From: Pseudocoprococcus catus
Lineage (GTDB): Bacteria > Bacillota > Clostridia > Lachnospirales > Lachnospiraceae
Length of the DNA stretch: 64,000 nt
Reading direction: 5' to 3'
NCBI RefSeq assembly: GCF_902381825.1
Contig: NZ_LR698973.1
Location: 3,309,739 to 3,373,738 of the forward strand
Shown: positions 10,021-18,879 of the stretch, piece by piece
Layout: each line of letters begins with the position of its first letter
Numbering within the stretch: position 1 is the stretch's first letter
The notes under the pieces: generated by a model
What the model was told of the DNA's origin: nothing
The model's input: only the letters and a program-made list of their open reading frames with translations
Database searches by the model: none
Made by a program: the position numbers and the translations under genes

Positions 10021-11253
10021 ATGAGAGCTTATGAACGTTTATTAAATTATGTCGTTGTCCACACAGCCAGTGATGAATTCAGTGAGACAACACCAACCAC
10101 CCAGCGTCAGTTTGATCTGGCGAACATGCTGGTTCCTGAAATGAAGGCACTTGGCATTGAAGATGCACGTGTCAGTGATTTATGCTGTGTGTACGGCACA
10201 CTGCCGGCAACACTGGGATATGAGGATGCGCCGGCCATCGGTCTGATTGCCCATCTGGATACAGTGCCGGATTTCTGTGGTGAGCATGTGAAGCCGAGAA
10301 TTATTGAGAATTATGACGGTGGGGACGTCGTACTGGGAGACCGCGGAAGAACACTGAGCCCGGCACAATTTCCACATCTGCCGTCTTTAAAGGGCAGAAC
10401 ACTGATTGTAACAGATGGTACAACAGTGCTTGGCGCGGATGACAAAGCCGGTATTGCGGAGATCATGACAGTTGTTGAACATCTGATCAAAGAAAACATT
10501 CCGCACGGCAAGATCTGTATTGCTTTTACACCGGATGAAGAAGTGGGAAGCGGTGCCTCAGCCCTTGATCTGGACACTTTTGGTGCGGATTATGCCTATA
10601 CCATCGACGGCGGCGAAGAAGGTGAAATCACCTATGAGAATTTCAATGCCTGTGCAGCCAAATTTGTGATCAACGGTTTCAATGTCCATCCGGGAAGTGC
10701 CAAAGATACGATGGTCAATGCACTGAACGTGGCATGGGAGCTGCATCAGATGCTGCCGGCAGCGGACAGACCGGAACATACGGAAGACTATGAAGGCTTC
10801 TATCATCTGACAGATATGAGCGGTAATGTAGAAAAGGCCGAGATGCAGTATATTGTCAGAGATCATGATCTGGCGGCCTTTGAACTGCGCAAAAAAGAAC
10901 TGCAGCATATCCAGGCTGTCTTAAATGGCCGTTATGGTGAAGGCACTGTGGAACTGACCATTACAGAGCAGTACCGCAATATGTCCGAGAAGATTCTGCC
11001 GCATTTCCATCTGATCGAGAATGCGAAAGCAGCTGCTGAGGAAATTGGCCTGAAACCGCTGATCGTGCCTGTCAGAGGCGGTACAGACGGTGCACAGCTC
11101 AGTTTCAGGGGACTGCCTTGTCCGGATATCGGTACAGGTGGTTATGCTTATCATGGTCCTTATGAGCATATCACAGCAGAGGGCATGGATCTGTCTGTTG
11201 ATCTGATCCTCGGCGTTTTGAAGCGCTACGCATCTTTTAAGGCTGGTGAATAA
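10021..11253 (+). CDS. pepT: Peptidase T (tripeptide aminopeptidase)
   Basis: Cytoplasmic di-zinc aminopeptidase of the M20B family that removes the N-terminal residue from tripeptides. The 410-residue length is normal. Metal and catalytic residues fall at the same numbers as in the characterised enterobacterial enzyme: His78 and Asp80 in AHLDTVPDF, Asp140 in GADDKAG, and Glu173-Glu174 in PDEEVG. The C-terminal histidine is in HGPYEH. An AGGAAGCGGGGAAATAG purine run precedes the ATG. It sits between a nitroreductase and a small unknown gene that overlaps its 3' end. Confidence 0.97.
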   Translation: MRAYERLLNYVVVHTASDEFSETTPTTQRQFDLANMLVPEMKALGIEDARVSDLCCVYGTLPATLGYEDAPAIGLIAHLDTVPDFCGEHVKPRIIENYDGGDVVLGDRGRTLSPAQFPHLPSLKGRTLIVTDGTTVLGADDKAGIAEIMTVVEHLIKENIPHGKICIAFTPDEEVGSGASALDLDTFGADYAYTIDGGEEGEITYENFNACAAKFVINGFNVHPGSAKDTMVNALNVAWELHQMLPAADRPEHTEDYEGFYHLTDMSGNVEKAEMQYIVRDHDLAAFELRKKELQHIQAVLNGRYGEGTVELTITEQYRNMSEKILPHFHLIENAKAAAEEIGLKPLIVPVRGGTDGAQLSFRGLPCPDIGTGGYAYHGPYEHITAEGMDLSVDLILGVLKRYASFKAGE

Positions 11254-11497
11254 GTTGAAACAGGAAGTTTCATTTCGAATGGAAAGACCGGATCTTCTGA
11301 AGGCTGGTGATGAAGTGGAGATGAGCGAATCCAAGCTGAACACTCTGGCAGGCACCATGTATTATTATACAATTGAACCGGCACTGGCCATGAGCGACAA
11401 TATTCCGGCACTTCGGAGATTGACAAGCCTGCATGCCACAGTCAAGGAAGTCAAGTATGAAAACAGTGTCTATACGGTGGTTGCATATTGTGAGTAG
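11246..11497 (+). CDS. Small protein of unknown function
   Basis: An 83-codon frame beginning at GTG 11246, eight bases inside the end of pepT. In-frame TTG 11255 and ATG 11279 are alternatives, the latter with AGGAAG upstream. The product is soluble-looking, with no membrane segment or motif I recognise; the C-terminal half (TSLHATVKEVKYENSVYTVVAYCE) looks like beta strands. Overlap with pepT argues for translational coupling. I do not recognise the family. Confidence 0.6.
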   Translation: MNKLKQEVSFRMERPDLLKAGDEVEMSESKLNTLAGTMYYYTIEPALAMSDNIPALRRLTSLHATVKEVKYENSVYTVVAYCE

Positions 11498-11610
11498 ACC
11501 GACCGGAATGCTGTTTTGGGAATGTGTCGGACCATTGAAGAAAATGGCGAAAAAAGGGCATTTCTGCGATATTTTTAAGCCTTTTGGTATTCAAGAATAT
11601 AGGAATTCCT

Positions 11611-11639
11611 TTGACTTTTGAGGTCAAGTATGGTATGCT
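11611..11639 (+). promoter_or_regulatory. Promoter of the cold-shock gene
   Basis: TTGACT (11611-11616), a 17-base spacer and TATGCT (11634-11639) form a near-consensus sigma-70 promoter. The leader of about 55 bases contains a small CTGCA/TGCAG hairpin, as is common for temperature-responsive csp leaders. Confidence 0.75.
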
Positions 11640-11699
11640 GAACATGCTGCAAGAATAACCTGCAGTAAGACCCATTTTTAATTTTTGGAGGACTTTGGA

Positions 11700-11900
11700 A
11701 TGAACAAAGGTACAGTAAAGTGGTTCAACAATCAGAAGGGATTCGGTTTTATTTCCGATGAGCAGGGCAATGATGTATTCGTACATTATTCAGGCATCCA
11801 GTCCAATGGCTTTAAGTCACTGGAAGAAGGTCAGGAAGTAGAATTCGAAGTCATCGAAGGCCAGAAGGGACCACAGGCAGTGAATGTCGTTAAGTTATAA
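11700..11900 (+). CDS. Cold-shock protein, CspA family
   Basis: A 66-residue single cold-shock domain that binds single-stranded RNA/DNA and acts as an RNA chaperone. RNP1 (KGFGFI, about 13-18) and RNP2 (VFVHYS) are intact. ATG 11700 is chosen because GGAGG (11687-11691) lies eight bases upstream and the product then matches the family length; an in-frame TTG at 11685 lies within that purine run. It has its own promoter and terminator. Confidence 0.96.
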   Translation: MNKGTVKWFNNQKGFGFISDEQGNDVFVHYSGIQSNGFKSLEEGQEVEFEVIEGQKGPQAVNVVKL

Positions 11901-12006
11901 TCCTTCATGCAGTGTGCCTTTTCTAAGATATATTATATTGATTACGAAGTTTGTATTTTTTATTTTAAATGTTAGAATAAGCAGTTGTTTAGAGCGATTA
12001 TCAGAG

Positions 12007-12035
12007 AGGGCTATCCGGTTGGATAGCCCTTTTTG
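12007..12035 (+). terminator. Terminator downstream of csp
   Basis: AGGGCTATCC and GGATAGCCCT form a perfect 10-bp stem with a four-base loop, followed by five T residues. It lies about 105 bases after the csp stop, so the transcript has a long 3' tail. Confidence 0.9.
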
Positions 12036-12107
12036 CAATGATGCACAGGCAGATTCGCTGAGATGGGCGAAAACGTTTGTGCAGCGCAGGGGTGCATCCA
12101 TTCTGTA

Positions 12108-12136
12108 TTGACTTTTTTTAAAACTCCATATATGAT
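12108..12136 (+). promoter_or_regulatory. Promoter for the HEAT-methyltransferase gene
   Basis: TTGACT (12108-12113), a 17-base spacer and TATGAT (12131-12136). No terminator is evident between here and hemL, so this promoter may also read into the MerR gene and the tetrapyrrole operon. Confidence 0.72.
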
Positions 12137-12184
12137 GATAAGAGGAATTTAAGCGATATTTTAAGATGAAAAAGAGAGGATTAA

Positions 12185-13681
12185 ATGTTTAGAAATTATC
12201 TTGATAAAATAGAACGTGATGAGGATGTGCGTAAGAATCTGATCGAGCTGCGCAAACTTTTAAAAACAGAACCCGGCAGTGCAGCCTGGCAGCGTGATCG
12301 CCAGAGATGCCTGTCTCTGATGCTGAAGCTTTTGAAGCATGAAGATGCCAAAGTCAGGAAGAATGCGGCATTGATTCTTGGCGAGATGGGATGTCAGGAT
12401 GCATTGGATGCCCTGTTTTATGCTTATGAATGCGAAGAGAAGCTTTTTGTAAAGAGTGCTTATCTGACAGCCATGAGTCAGTTGGATTACAGGACGTATT
12501 TAAACGCTTTCAGGGAGCGGATGGAAGAACTGATGCAGATGGAGATGACGCCAGAGAATCAGAAGCATCTGAATGAGGAATTGAAGCTTTTAAGGGATAT
12601 GCTGTTGATTGTGGAGAAGCCGGTGAAGCATACATTTACAGGCTATTCGGTGCCTTCAGAGATGATTTTGCTGACCAGTCCCGGGATGGAGCAGCTGACC
12701 ATTGATGTGATGCCGAGAAATGTGAGAGATGCGGCCAAGGCAATGAGAGGCGGTGTGCGCATTCTGGCAGAACGTCCGGGAGAACTTTTCGGTATCCGTA
12801 CAGTGAAGGGCTTTATGTTCCGCTTCTGTGCCAATCCGTTGAAGGCAACAGACTATCAGGCTGTTGCAGCAGCCATTTACAGTGCCGGACTGACGGACTA
12901 TCTGAAGAAGCGCCATGAAGGTGACGGACCCTTTTATTTCAGAATTGATCTGCGGACGAAGCTGGTTTTGAATGAAAAGAGTCAGTATGTGAAGCGTCTG
13001 GGGGCAGAACTGGAACGTTTGTCCGGACATCATCTGCAGAATTCCGCGTCCAATTATGAATGTGAACTGCGGATCACAGAGAATAAGCAGGGACAGTACA
13101 GTGTTTATTTGATTTTACATACGATAGCAGACAGTCGGTTCAGCTATCGCCGCAATGCTATTGCCACATCAATGCACCCGGTGAAGGCAGCGGAAGTTGT
13201 TTCAATTGTCTCTGAATATCTGGCGGATGATGCGGATGTGTTGGATCCATTCTGTGGTACAGCGACGCTTTTGATCGAGCGGTATCGTAAGAAGAAGGCT
13301 GCACATCTTTATGGCGTGGATATTTTCGGAGAGGCGATTGACGGAGCCAGAGAAAATGCAAGTCTGGCGAATGTACCGTCTTACTTTATTAACAAGGATT
13401 TTGCGGAGTTTTCCCATAATTATACTTTTGATGAGGTATTGACAGAACTGCCGGCGGGAAGTGACAAGATGACGCCGGATGTGCTGATGATTTTATATAA
13501 GAACTTTGTCAGAAAGCTGAACCAGTGGATGACTCCAGGAGGCTATGCGATTGTTGTGACAACAGAGAAGGAATATCTCTTATCTCTGGCTGCAAGGTCC
13601 GGCTATCTGAAAGCAGAGAAAGCGTGGGCACTTTCCGGCAAAAAAACGCAGTACGTGGTTGTTTTAAGATACAGAGGTTGA
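12185..13681 (+). CDS. HEAT-repeat/THUMP-less RNA methyltransferase-like fusion
   Basis: A 498-residue protein. Residues 1 to about 150 are helical and repeat-like (KVRKNAALILGEMGCQDALD resembles a HEAT repeat). A central part resembles the RNA-binding and fold-entry region of Trm14/RlmL-type N2-guanine methyltransferases (FSYRRNAIATSMHP, about 319-331). The C-terminal Rossmann domain has an intact SAM-binding motif DPFCGTATLLIER from about 354. The catalytic motif IV, usually (D/N)PP(Y/F), is replaced by TELPAG (420-425). It may therefore be a methyltransferase of altered chemistry or a SAM-binding pseudoenzyme. The following MerR start codon lies five bases past its stop. Confidence 0.75.
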   Translation: MFRNYLDKIERDEDVRKNLIELRKLLKTEPGSAAWQRDRQRCLSLMLKLLKHEDAKVRKNAALILGEMGCQDALDALFYAYECEEKLFVKSAYLTAMSQLDYRTYLNAFRERMEELMQMEMTPENQKHLNEELKLLRDMLLIVEKPVKHTFTGYSVPSEMILLTSPGMEQLTIDVMPRNVRDAAKAMRGGVRILAERPGELFGIRTVKGFMFRFCANPLKATDYQAVAAAIYSAGLTDYLKKRHEGDGPFYFRIDLRTKLVLNEKSQYVKRLGAELERLSGHHLQNSASNYECELRITENKQGQYSVYLILHTIADSRFSYRRNAIATSMHPVKAAEVVSIVSEYLADDADVLDPFCGTATLLIERYRKKKAAHLYGVDIFGEAIDGARENASLANVPSYFINKDFAEFSHNYTFDEVLTELPAGSDKMTPDVLMILYKNFVRKLNQWMTPGGYAIVVTTEKEYLLSLAARSGYLKAEKAWALSGKKTQYVVVLRYRG

Positions 13682-13685
13682 TGTG

Positions 13686-14477
13686 ATGACCCGGCTTTAT
13701 TCAATAGGTGACGTTCATGAGATGACGGGGCTTTCAGTATCGGCACTGCGCTATTATGCCGATATGAAGGTTGTCTGTCCTGCCAGGATTGACAGACAGA
13801 CGGGGTACCGCTATTATGATTTTGATGATATCCAGAGACTAAAAACCGTCGGATATCTCAAGAAGGCGGGATTTTCCCTGGCGGAGATTACGGTTGTGAT
13901 GGAGGCTGCTTCGGAGGAAGAACGACGGCTGCTGATGTCGGAGCGAATGGAACAGACACAAAAGCAAATGAAGCGTCTGAAGGAACGTATGTCCATGATG
14001 GAGTGGTTGACGAGCCAGAACCCTGCACCGGAGGCGGGGCATGAGAGCTACAGGATCCATCAGAAGCAGATGGATTCTCGAAGAGTTTGGATGACAGAAA
14101 CGGCGAAGCCATGTGGGGTAGAGGATTTCTATCGGCAGACAGGTGTGCTGATGGCTGAGGAAATGGCAGATTTTCAGAAAATGCGCGGTTATTTATTGGA
14201 AGAAACAGCATTTATGGAGGGAAAAAAGCTGGCCATTGAAGGCAGCTTTATCTCAGGCGGAGATTGTGTTTCTGTTGAGAAGAACCAGTCTATCCTGCCG
14301 AAGGGCAATTATATCTGTATGACTACGGCCATTTTCAGGGAGGATAAGTGGATTCGCGCCCTTTCACGGTATTTTGCGGAAAAGGACATGCGTCCAAGGA
14401 TCATCCTGGCTGTTTTAAAGCACAAAGATTTTTACAACTGGAGGCATTCTCTGTACGAAGTGCAGATACTGGTATAA
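13686..14477 (+). CDS. MerR family transcriptional regulator
   Basis: A 263-residue regulator with an N-terminal MerR winged helix-turn-helix (about 1-70: LYSIGDVHEMTGLSVSALRYYADMKVV followed by TGYRYYDFDDI), a coiled dimerisation helix (about 80-115), and a C-terminal domain of about 140 residues that may sense a ligand. No cysteine metal-binding pattern is obvious. ATG 13686 follows an AGAGG about eight bases upstream. It lies between the methyltransferase gene and hemA without a clear terminator, so it could regulate the tetrapyrrole operon, but this is only positional inference. Confidence 0.85.
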   Translation: MTRLYSIGDVHEMTGLSVSALRYYADMKVVCPARIDRQTGYRYYDFDDIQRLKTVGYLKKAGFSLAEITVVMEAASEEERRLLMSERMEQTQKQMKRLKERMSMMEWLTSQNPAPEAGHESYRIHQKQMDSRRVWMTETAKPCGVEDFYRQTGVLMAEEMADFQKMRGYLLEETAFMEGKKLAIEGSFISGGDCVSVEKNQSILPKGNYICMTTAIFREDKWIRALSRYFAEKDMRPRIILAVLKHKDFYNWRHSLYEVQILV

Positions 14478-14539
14478 CAGGTAGCGAATTATTTTTATTT
14501 GCGGCATGCTGGGAAGCTTTGTTACAGAGAGATAAATTA

Positions 14540-15784
14540 ATGAATATACAATTAATAGGCATTAGCCACAAAACAGCGCCTGTACAGATACGGGCTCTGT
14601 TTGCGTTTACAGATGAAAATAAAAAAGAACTGATGACGCGTATCTGTACGCAGAAGGAAATTCGGGAATGTGTACTGCTCTCAACCTGCAACCGGACAGA
14701 GTTGTATACCGTCAGCGAAGAAAATATTTCTGTGCGCAGTGTGATGACTGCAATGCAGCGGATCATGCTTGATATGGCCGGAATCGGTGATGCAGGCGAG
14801 GTGTCGGAGCATTTGCGGTTTTATCAGGGAACACAGGCGGTACGCCATTTGTTTTATGTGGCGGCGGGGCTGGATTCAATGGTTTTGGGTGAGGATCAGA
14901 TCCTCGGTCAGGTGAAAGAAGCCCACAGGACAGCTATGGAGGATGGTTTCAGCGGAACATGGTGCAACAGCCTTTTTCGGATGGCAGTGACAGCGGCCAA
15001 GAAAGTCAAGACAGAGACGAAGCTTTCTGGCATTTCTGTTTCAACGGCTACATTGGCGGTGAAAGCGGCGGAAATGTATTTCGGAAGCCTGGAGAATAGA
15101 AAGATACTGGTTATTGGTGCCACTGGTAAAATCGGACAGATTATGATGAAAAATATTGCTGCGGATCATTATGTACAGCTATATGCTGCTTCCAGACAGC
15201 TGAAATCGGGAGAAAAAGCGGTTCTGGGAACGGATACTCTGTCGGATGGCCATGGAACGAGACATCAGCAGACAGAAGAATATGTGCAGATTGCCTATGC
15301 AGACCGTTATCGACTGGCCAACGAGATGGATGTGATTATCAGTGCCACAGCCAGTCCGCATTACACATTGACAAAAGAGGGATGGCAGTCTGGAGTTATC
15401 CAAAAGCGCAGAAGAATCCTCATTGACATGGCAGTTCCTATGGATATTGAGGCGGGCATTGAAGACGAGGAGAACAGCCTTTGTCATCTGGATGAGCTGA
15501 CAAGTCTGTCTGAGAAGAATCAGCATCTGCGTTTTGAAGCGGCTGACAGGGCCCGGGAGATGTTGGAGGAGGATATTGATGATTTCAGGCGTTGGGCTTT
15601 GTTTCAACAGAACAGACCGCTGATGGATACCTTCAGGGAGCATCTTCTGGCAGATATGGCAGCAAATCCGGAGAAAGGGCTGAACAAGTTCTTTTATCGA
15701 GCCAGGGAGGCGGCAGATACGGAGCAGCTTGAGATGTTTTTTGAAGTGTTGAGACAATCTGAGGAGGCGCGGGAAAATGGCTGA
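14540..15784 (+). CDS. hemA: Glutamyl-tRNA reductase
   Basis: First enzyme of the C5 route to 5-aminolevulinate; it reduces glutamyl-tRNA(Glu) to glutamate-1-semialdehyde with NADPH. 414 residues. The catalytic Cys50 is in LLSTCNRTE, GISHKTAPV is the N-terminal signature, and GLDSMVLGEDQILGQ precedes the NADPH domain (VIGATGKIG). The open frame extends 64 codons upstream into the MerR gene, but MNIQLIGISHKTAP at 14540 is the family start. Its end overlaps the next gene by eight bases. Confidence 0.96.
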   Translation: MNIQLIGISHKTAPVQIRALFAFTDENKKELMTRICTQKEIRECVLLSTCNRTELYTVSEENISVRSVMTAMQRIMLDMAGIGDAGEVSEHLRFYQGTQAVRHLFYVAAGLDSMVLGEDQILGQVKEAHRTAMEDGFSGTWCNSLFRMAVTAAKKVKTETKLSGISVSTATLAVKAAEMYFGSLENRKILVIGATGKIGQIMMKNIAADHYVQLYAASRQLKSGEKAVLGTDTLSDGHGTRHQQTEEYVQIAYADRYRLANEMDVIISATASPHYTLTKEGWQSGVIQKRRRILIDMAVPMDIEAGIEDEENSLCHLDELTSLSEKNQHLRFEAADRAREMLEEDIDDFRRWALFQQNRPLMDTFREHLLADMAANPEKGLNKFFYRAREAADTEQLEMFFEVLRQSEEARENG

Positions 15785-16442
15785 TTTTCCGTTGTTTATC
15801 AAAATGGATGGCCGAAAAGTCATGGTCATCGGCGGCGGTTCGGTGGCGCTTCGGAAGATACGGATTTTAATGGATTACGGTGCAGATATCAGGATTATTT
15901 CGGGAGAAGTACGGGATGAATTAAAGATGCTGGCTGAGGCGGGCAGGCTTGAATGGCAGAAAGAAAATCTGACGAAAAAGCACCTGTCTGAGTTGGATGA
16001 AGCTTTTCTCGTGATCTGTGCATCGAATGATGAGACGGTGAATGTGATGGCAGCCAATTATTGTCAGAGACGCCATATACTGGTGGATTGTGCCAAACCG
16101 GGAGAAAATTCGGACTTTGTGTTTCCATCGGTGGTCAGACGGGGCAATGTGGTCATTGGTATCAGTACATCCGGCGGTGTGCCTGCACTGACCAGATATT
16201 TGCGGGAGAAAATCGAAGCATTGATACCGGAATGGTACGGTGAACTGGAAATAGAGCTTTGCCAGAAGCGCAGAGAGTTGAAAATGTCCGGGCTCGGTCA
16301 GTCAGACAGAAAAAAATATCTGAGACAGTGGATTGCCGAAGAAGAGAAAATAAGAGAGAAGGGCAGGGAACCGTATGAAAATCGGAACGAGGAAGAGCCG
16401 TCTGGCCATGGTGCAGACGGAAATGGCGGCGGAGGCCATTAA
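15777..16442 (+). CDS. Precorrin-2 dehydrogenase / sirohydrochlorin ferrochelatase-like
   Basis: A Met8/CysG-N-like protein of 221 residues. It oxidises precorrin-2 to sirohydrochlorin with NAD+ and may insert iron to give sirohaem. PLFIKMDGRKVMVIGGGSVA carries the NAD-binding glycines (about 19-21), ICASNDETVN the conserved aspartate region, and FVFPSVVRRGNVVIGISTSGG the typical active-site segment. GAGGAGG (15761-15767) is nine bases before ATG. The 3' 68 bases overlap the start of the hemC fusion in another frame, giving a hydrophilic Gly-rich tail (about 198-221) that the family does not need. No CysG-C domain is attached; that activity is in the next gene. Confidence 0.92.
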   Translation: MADFPLFIKMDGRKVMVIGGGSVALRKIRILMDYGADIRIISGEVRDELKMLAEAGRLEWQKENLTKKHLSELDEAFLVICASNDETVNVMAANYCQRRHILVDCAKPGENSDFVFPSVVRRGNVVIGISTSGGVPALTRYLREKIEALIPEWYGELEIELCQKRRELKMSGLGQSDRKKYLRQWIAEEEKIREKGREPYENRNEEEPSGHGADGNGGGGH

Positions 16443-18807
16443 GAAGGTTTTTCCATCCATAGAGATAGAGATTGCCGGATTTGAGACAAAGGGTGATCGG
16501 CATCTGGATAAATCCCTGTCAGCTTTCGGCAGCAAAGGAGCTTTTACAAAGGAGCTTGAAGGGGCAATGCTGGATGGCCGGATCGATCTGGCCGTTCATA
16601 GTGCCAAGGATCTTCCTGTTGAATTGCCAGAAGGACTGACAGTGGGAGCTGTGCTTAAAAGAGGTGACAGCCGGGATGTATGGGTGAGTCTTCGGCGGGA
16701 ATTTTCTATCATAGAAGAATGCAAAGAAAAGACAGTTGTAGGAACAGGCAGTTTAAGACGTGCTCTTCAGATTCAGCAGATATGTCCCGGTGTTGATATC
16801 AGAGATATCAGAGGCAATGTGCCAACACGGCTGAAAAAACTGTCAGATGGCATGTATGACGGTATTATTCTGGCAGCGGCGGGATTAAAGCGTTTAGGAT
16901 ATCTTTCAGAGGATTGTGAAACAGAAGGCAGTTTCGAAGCGGAAGAACAGACATTTTTTTATGAAATCCTGTCTAAGGAGCAATTTCTTCCGGCAGCAGG
17001 TCAGGGAATCATTGCACTTGAAACAAGACAGAAGGACTGTGAGGACTGCATGCAGGCCATTCATGATGAGGATACCTGGCAGATGTTTCTGACAGAGCGC
17101 AGCTTTCTGAGAGCCATTGGCGGCGGCTGCAATGAGGCAGCGGCGGTGGATGTCAGGATGGATGGACAGAAGGTATCTGTGCGGGCCAGATATGCAGGGG
17201 ATGGTCTCCATATGAAAGAAAAGACGGTGACGGGTACACGATGCGGTAATATAGAAGAAGACCGCAAACTGGCAGTTTCACTGGGAGAACAGATGGCGGC
17301 AAGGCTTCAGAACGGCAAAGTTTATCTGATCGGTGCAGGACCGGGAGATACAGGCCTGATAACAATGAAAGGCATGGAAGCCCTGAAAGAAGCCGATGTG
17401 ATTGTCTATGACCATCTGGCATCCCCATCTCTTCTAAATGCAACCAAAGATGAGGCTGAATGGATAGATGCGGGCAAGTTTGCAGGGCATCACCGGATGA
17501 AACAGGCAGAAATCGAAGAACTGCTGATTGAAAAAGCCATGGAAGGTCAGACTGTTGCCAGACTAAAGGGCGGGGATCCTTTTATATTCGGCCGGGGCGG
17601 TGAAGAAGCACTGGCGTTGACAGCGGCGGGAATTGAATATGAAGTGATACCTGGGGTGTCATCGGCCTACAGTGCACCGGCTTATGCGGGCATCCCCATC
17701 ACCCACCGGGGAAAAGCATCGTCTTTTCATGTGATCACCGGTCATGAGGATCCGACAAAAGAAAATAGTTCGCTGGATTATGAGATTTTGGCCAGAGAGG
17801 AAGGCACTCTTGTTTTTCTTATGGGGCTTTCCAGACTGCACCAGATTAGTGAGCGGTTGATAGCCAATGGCAAAGATGCCCATACCCCGGCGGCGGTGAT
17901 TGCATCGGGAACAACAGCCAGACAGCGCTGTGTAACGGGGAAACTCGGCAGAATTGCTGCGATATCAGAAAAAGCGGACATTCAGCCTCCGGCGATCCTG
18001 GTTGTGGGGGATGTGGTCAGCCTGAAGAAAGAAATTGACTGGCAGCAGGCGGGGGCCCTTTCCGGGAAGAAAATTCTTGTGACGGCAACGGAAATTATTG
18101 CTGAACCATTGGCTGAGAAAATCAGGAAGCTTGGCGGTGAACCGGTGGTGATGAGCCTGATTTCTGTGAGAGCCGAGAAAATGTATGGACTCAAAGAAGT
18201 GTTGGTTCGTCCGGGAAAACGCTGGCTTGTATTTACCAGCAGAAACGGTGTACGATTCTTTTTTGAGCAGATGAAAAAGGAAGAGATAGATATTAGAATC
18301 CTTGGCATCTGCAGGATTGCGGTGATGGGGGCAGGAACCCGCAGAGAACTGGAAAATTGGGGATGTTATGCAGATTTGATGCCGGAGCAGTCCTGCAGTG
18401 AATCCTTGGCAAAAGCCTTGTGTGAGAATGTTCAGTATGATGAAGAAATTTGTCTGTTCAGAGCCGAAGAGGCTTCAGATGTACTGATAAAACGTCTGAG
18501 GGAAAAAGGATTTTTTGTGGTGGATACACCAATGTATCATACAGAAAAAATGTGGAAAAAAGCGGCACTTTTAAAGGAAGTACTGGAAGATATGGATGCA
18601 GTGACATTCTGCAGTGCTTCAGCCGTCAGGGCTTTTGCACAGATGACAGAAGGACAGCGTTTTGCGGCAAAGAATGTCTGCATCGGGCCGGTGACAGCAG
18701 AAGCGGCTGAAAAAGCAGATATTTCTATAGATAAAATTGCAGGACAGTATGATTTGGAGGGACTGGCAGCGGCACTTTGTGATATACTGTGTAGGAATGA
18801 GTCTTGA
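16375..18807 (+). CDS. HemC-CobA-HemD trifunctional fusion
   Basis: An 810-residue protein with three enzymes in pathway order. Residues 1-312 are hydroxymethylbilane synthase (KIGTRKSRLAMVQ at the start; Cys252 in GGGCNEAAA binds the dipyrromethane cofactor). Residues 314 to about 555 are uroporphyrinogen-III C-methyltransferase (VYLIGAGPGDTGLIT, LKGGDPFIFGRGGEE). Residues from about 563 are uroporphyrinogen-III synthase. Together they turn porphobilinogen into precorrin-2. The start is firm because the HemC signature begins at Met1, which forces a 68-base overlap with the upstream gene. Direct channelling to precorrin-2 suggests sirohaem/cobalamin rather than haem as the main product. Confidence 0.95.
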   Translation: MKIGTRKSRLAMVQTEMAAEAIKKVFPSIEIEIAGFETKGDRHLDKSLSAFGSKGAFTKELEGAMLDGRIDLAVHSAKDLPVELPEGLTVGAVLKRGDSRDVWVSLRREFSIIEECKEKTVVGTGSLRRALQIQQICPGVDIRDIRGNVPTRLKKLSDGMYDGIILAAAGLKRLGYLSEDCETEGSFEAEEQTFFYEILSKEQFLPAAGQGIIALETRQKDCEDCMQAIHDEDTWQMFLTERSFLRAIGGGCNEAAAVDVRMDGQKVSVRARYAGDGLHMKEKTVTGTRCGNIEEDRKLAVSLGEQMAARLQNGKVYLIGAGPGDTGLITMKGMEALKEADVIVYDHLASPSLLNATKDEAEWIDAGKFAGHHRMKQAEIEELLIEKAMEGQTVARLKGGDPFIFGRGGEEALALTAAGIEYEVIPGVSSAYSAPAYAGIPITHRGKASSFHVITGHEDPTKENSSLDYEILAREEGTLVFLMGLSRLHQISERLIANGKDAHTPAAVIASGTTARQRCVTGKLGRIAAISEKADIQPPAILVVGDVVSLKKEIDWQQAGALSGKKILVTATEIIAEPLAEKIRKLGGEPVVMSLISVRAEKMYGLKEVLVRPGKRWLVFTSRNGVRFFFEQMKKEEIDIRILGICRIAVMGAGTRRELENWGCYADLMPEQSCSESLAKALCENVQYDEEICLFRAEEASDVLIKRLREKGFFVVDTPMYHTEKMWKKAALLKEVLEDMDAVTFCSASAVRAFAQMTEGQRFAAKNVCIGPVTAEAAEKADISIDKIAGQYDLEGLAAALCDILCRNES

Positions 18808-18879
18808 ATGTGAAAATTCAGCAAAATGTTCGGAGCTGCATCGGCACTGAACAATGACATAAAATGAGGTGAAGGAAAG

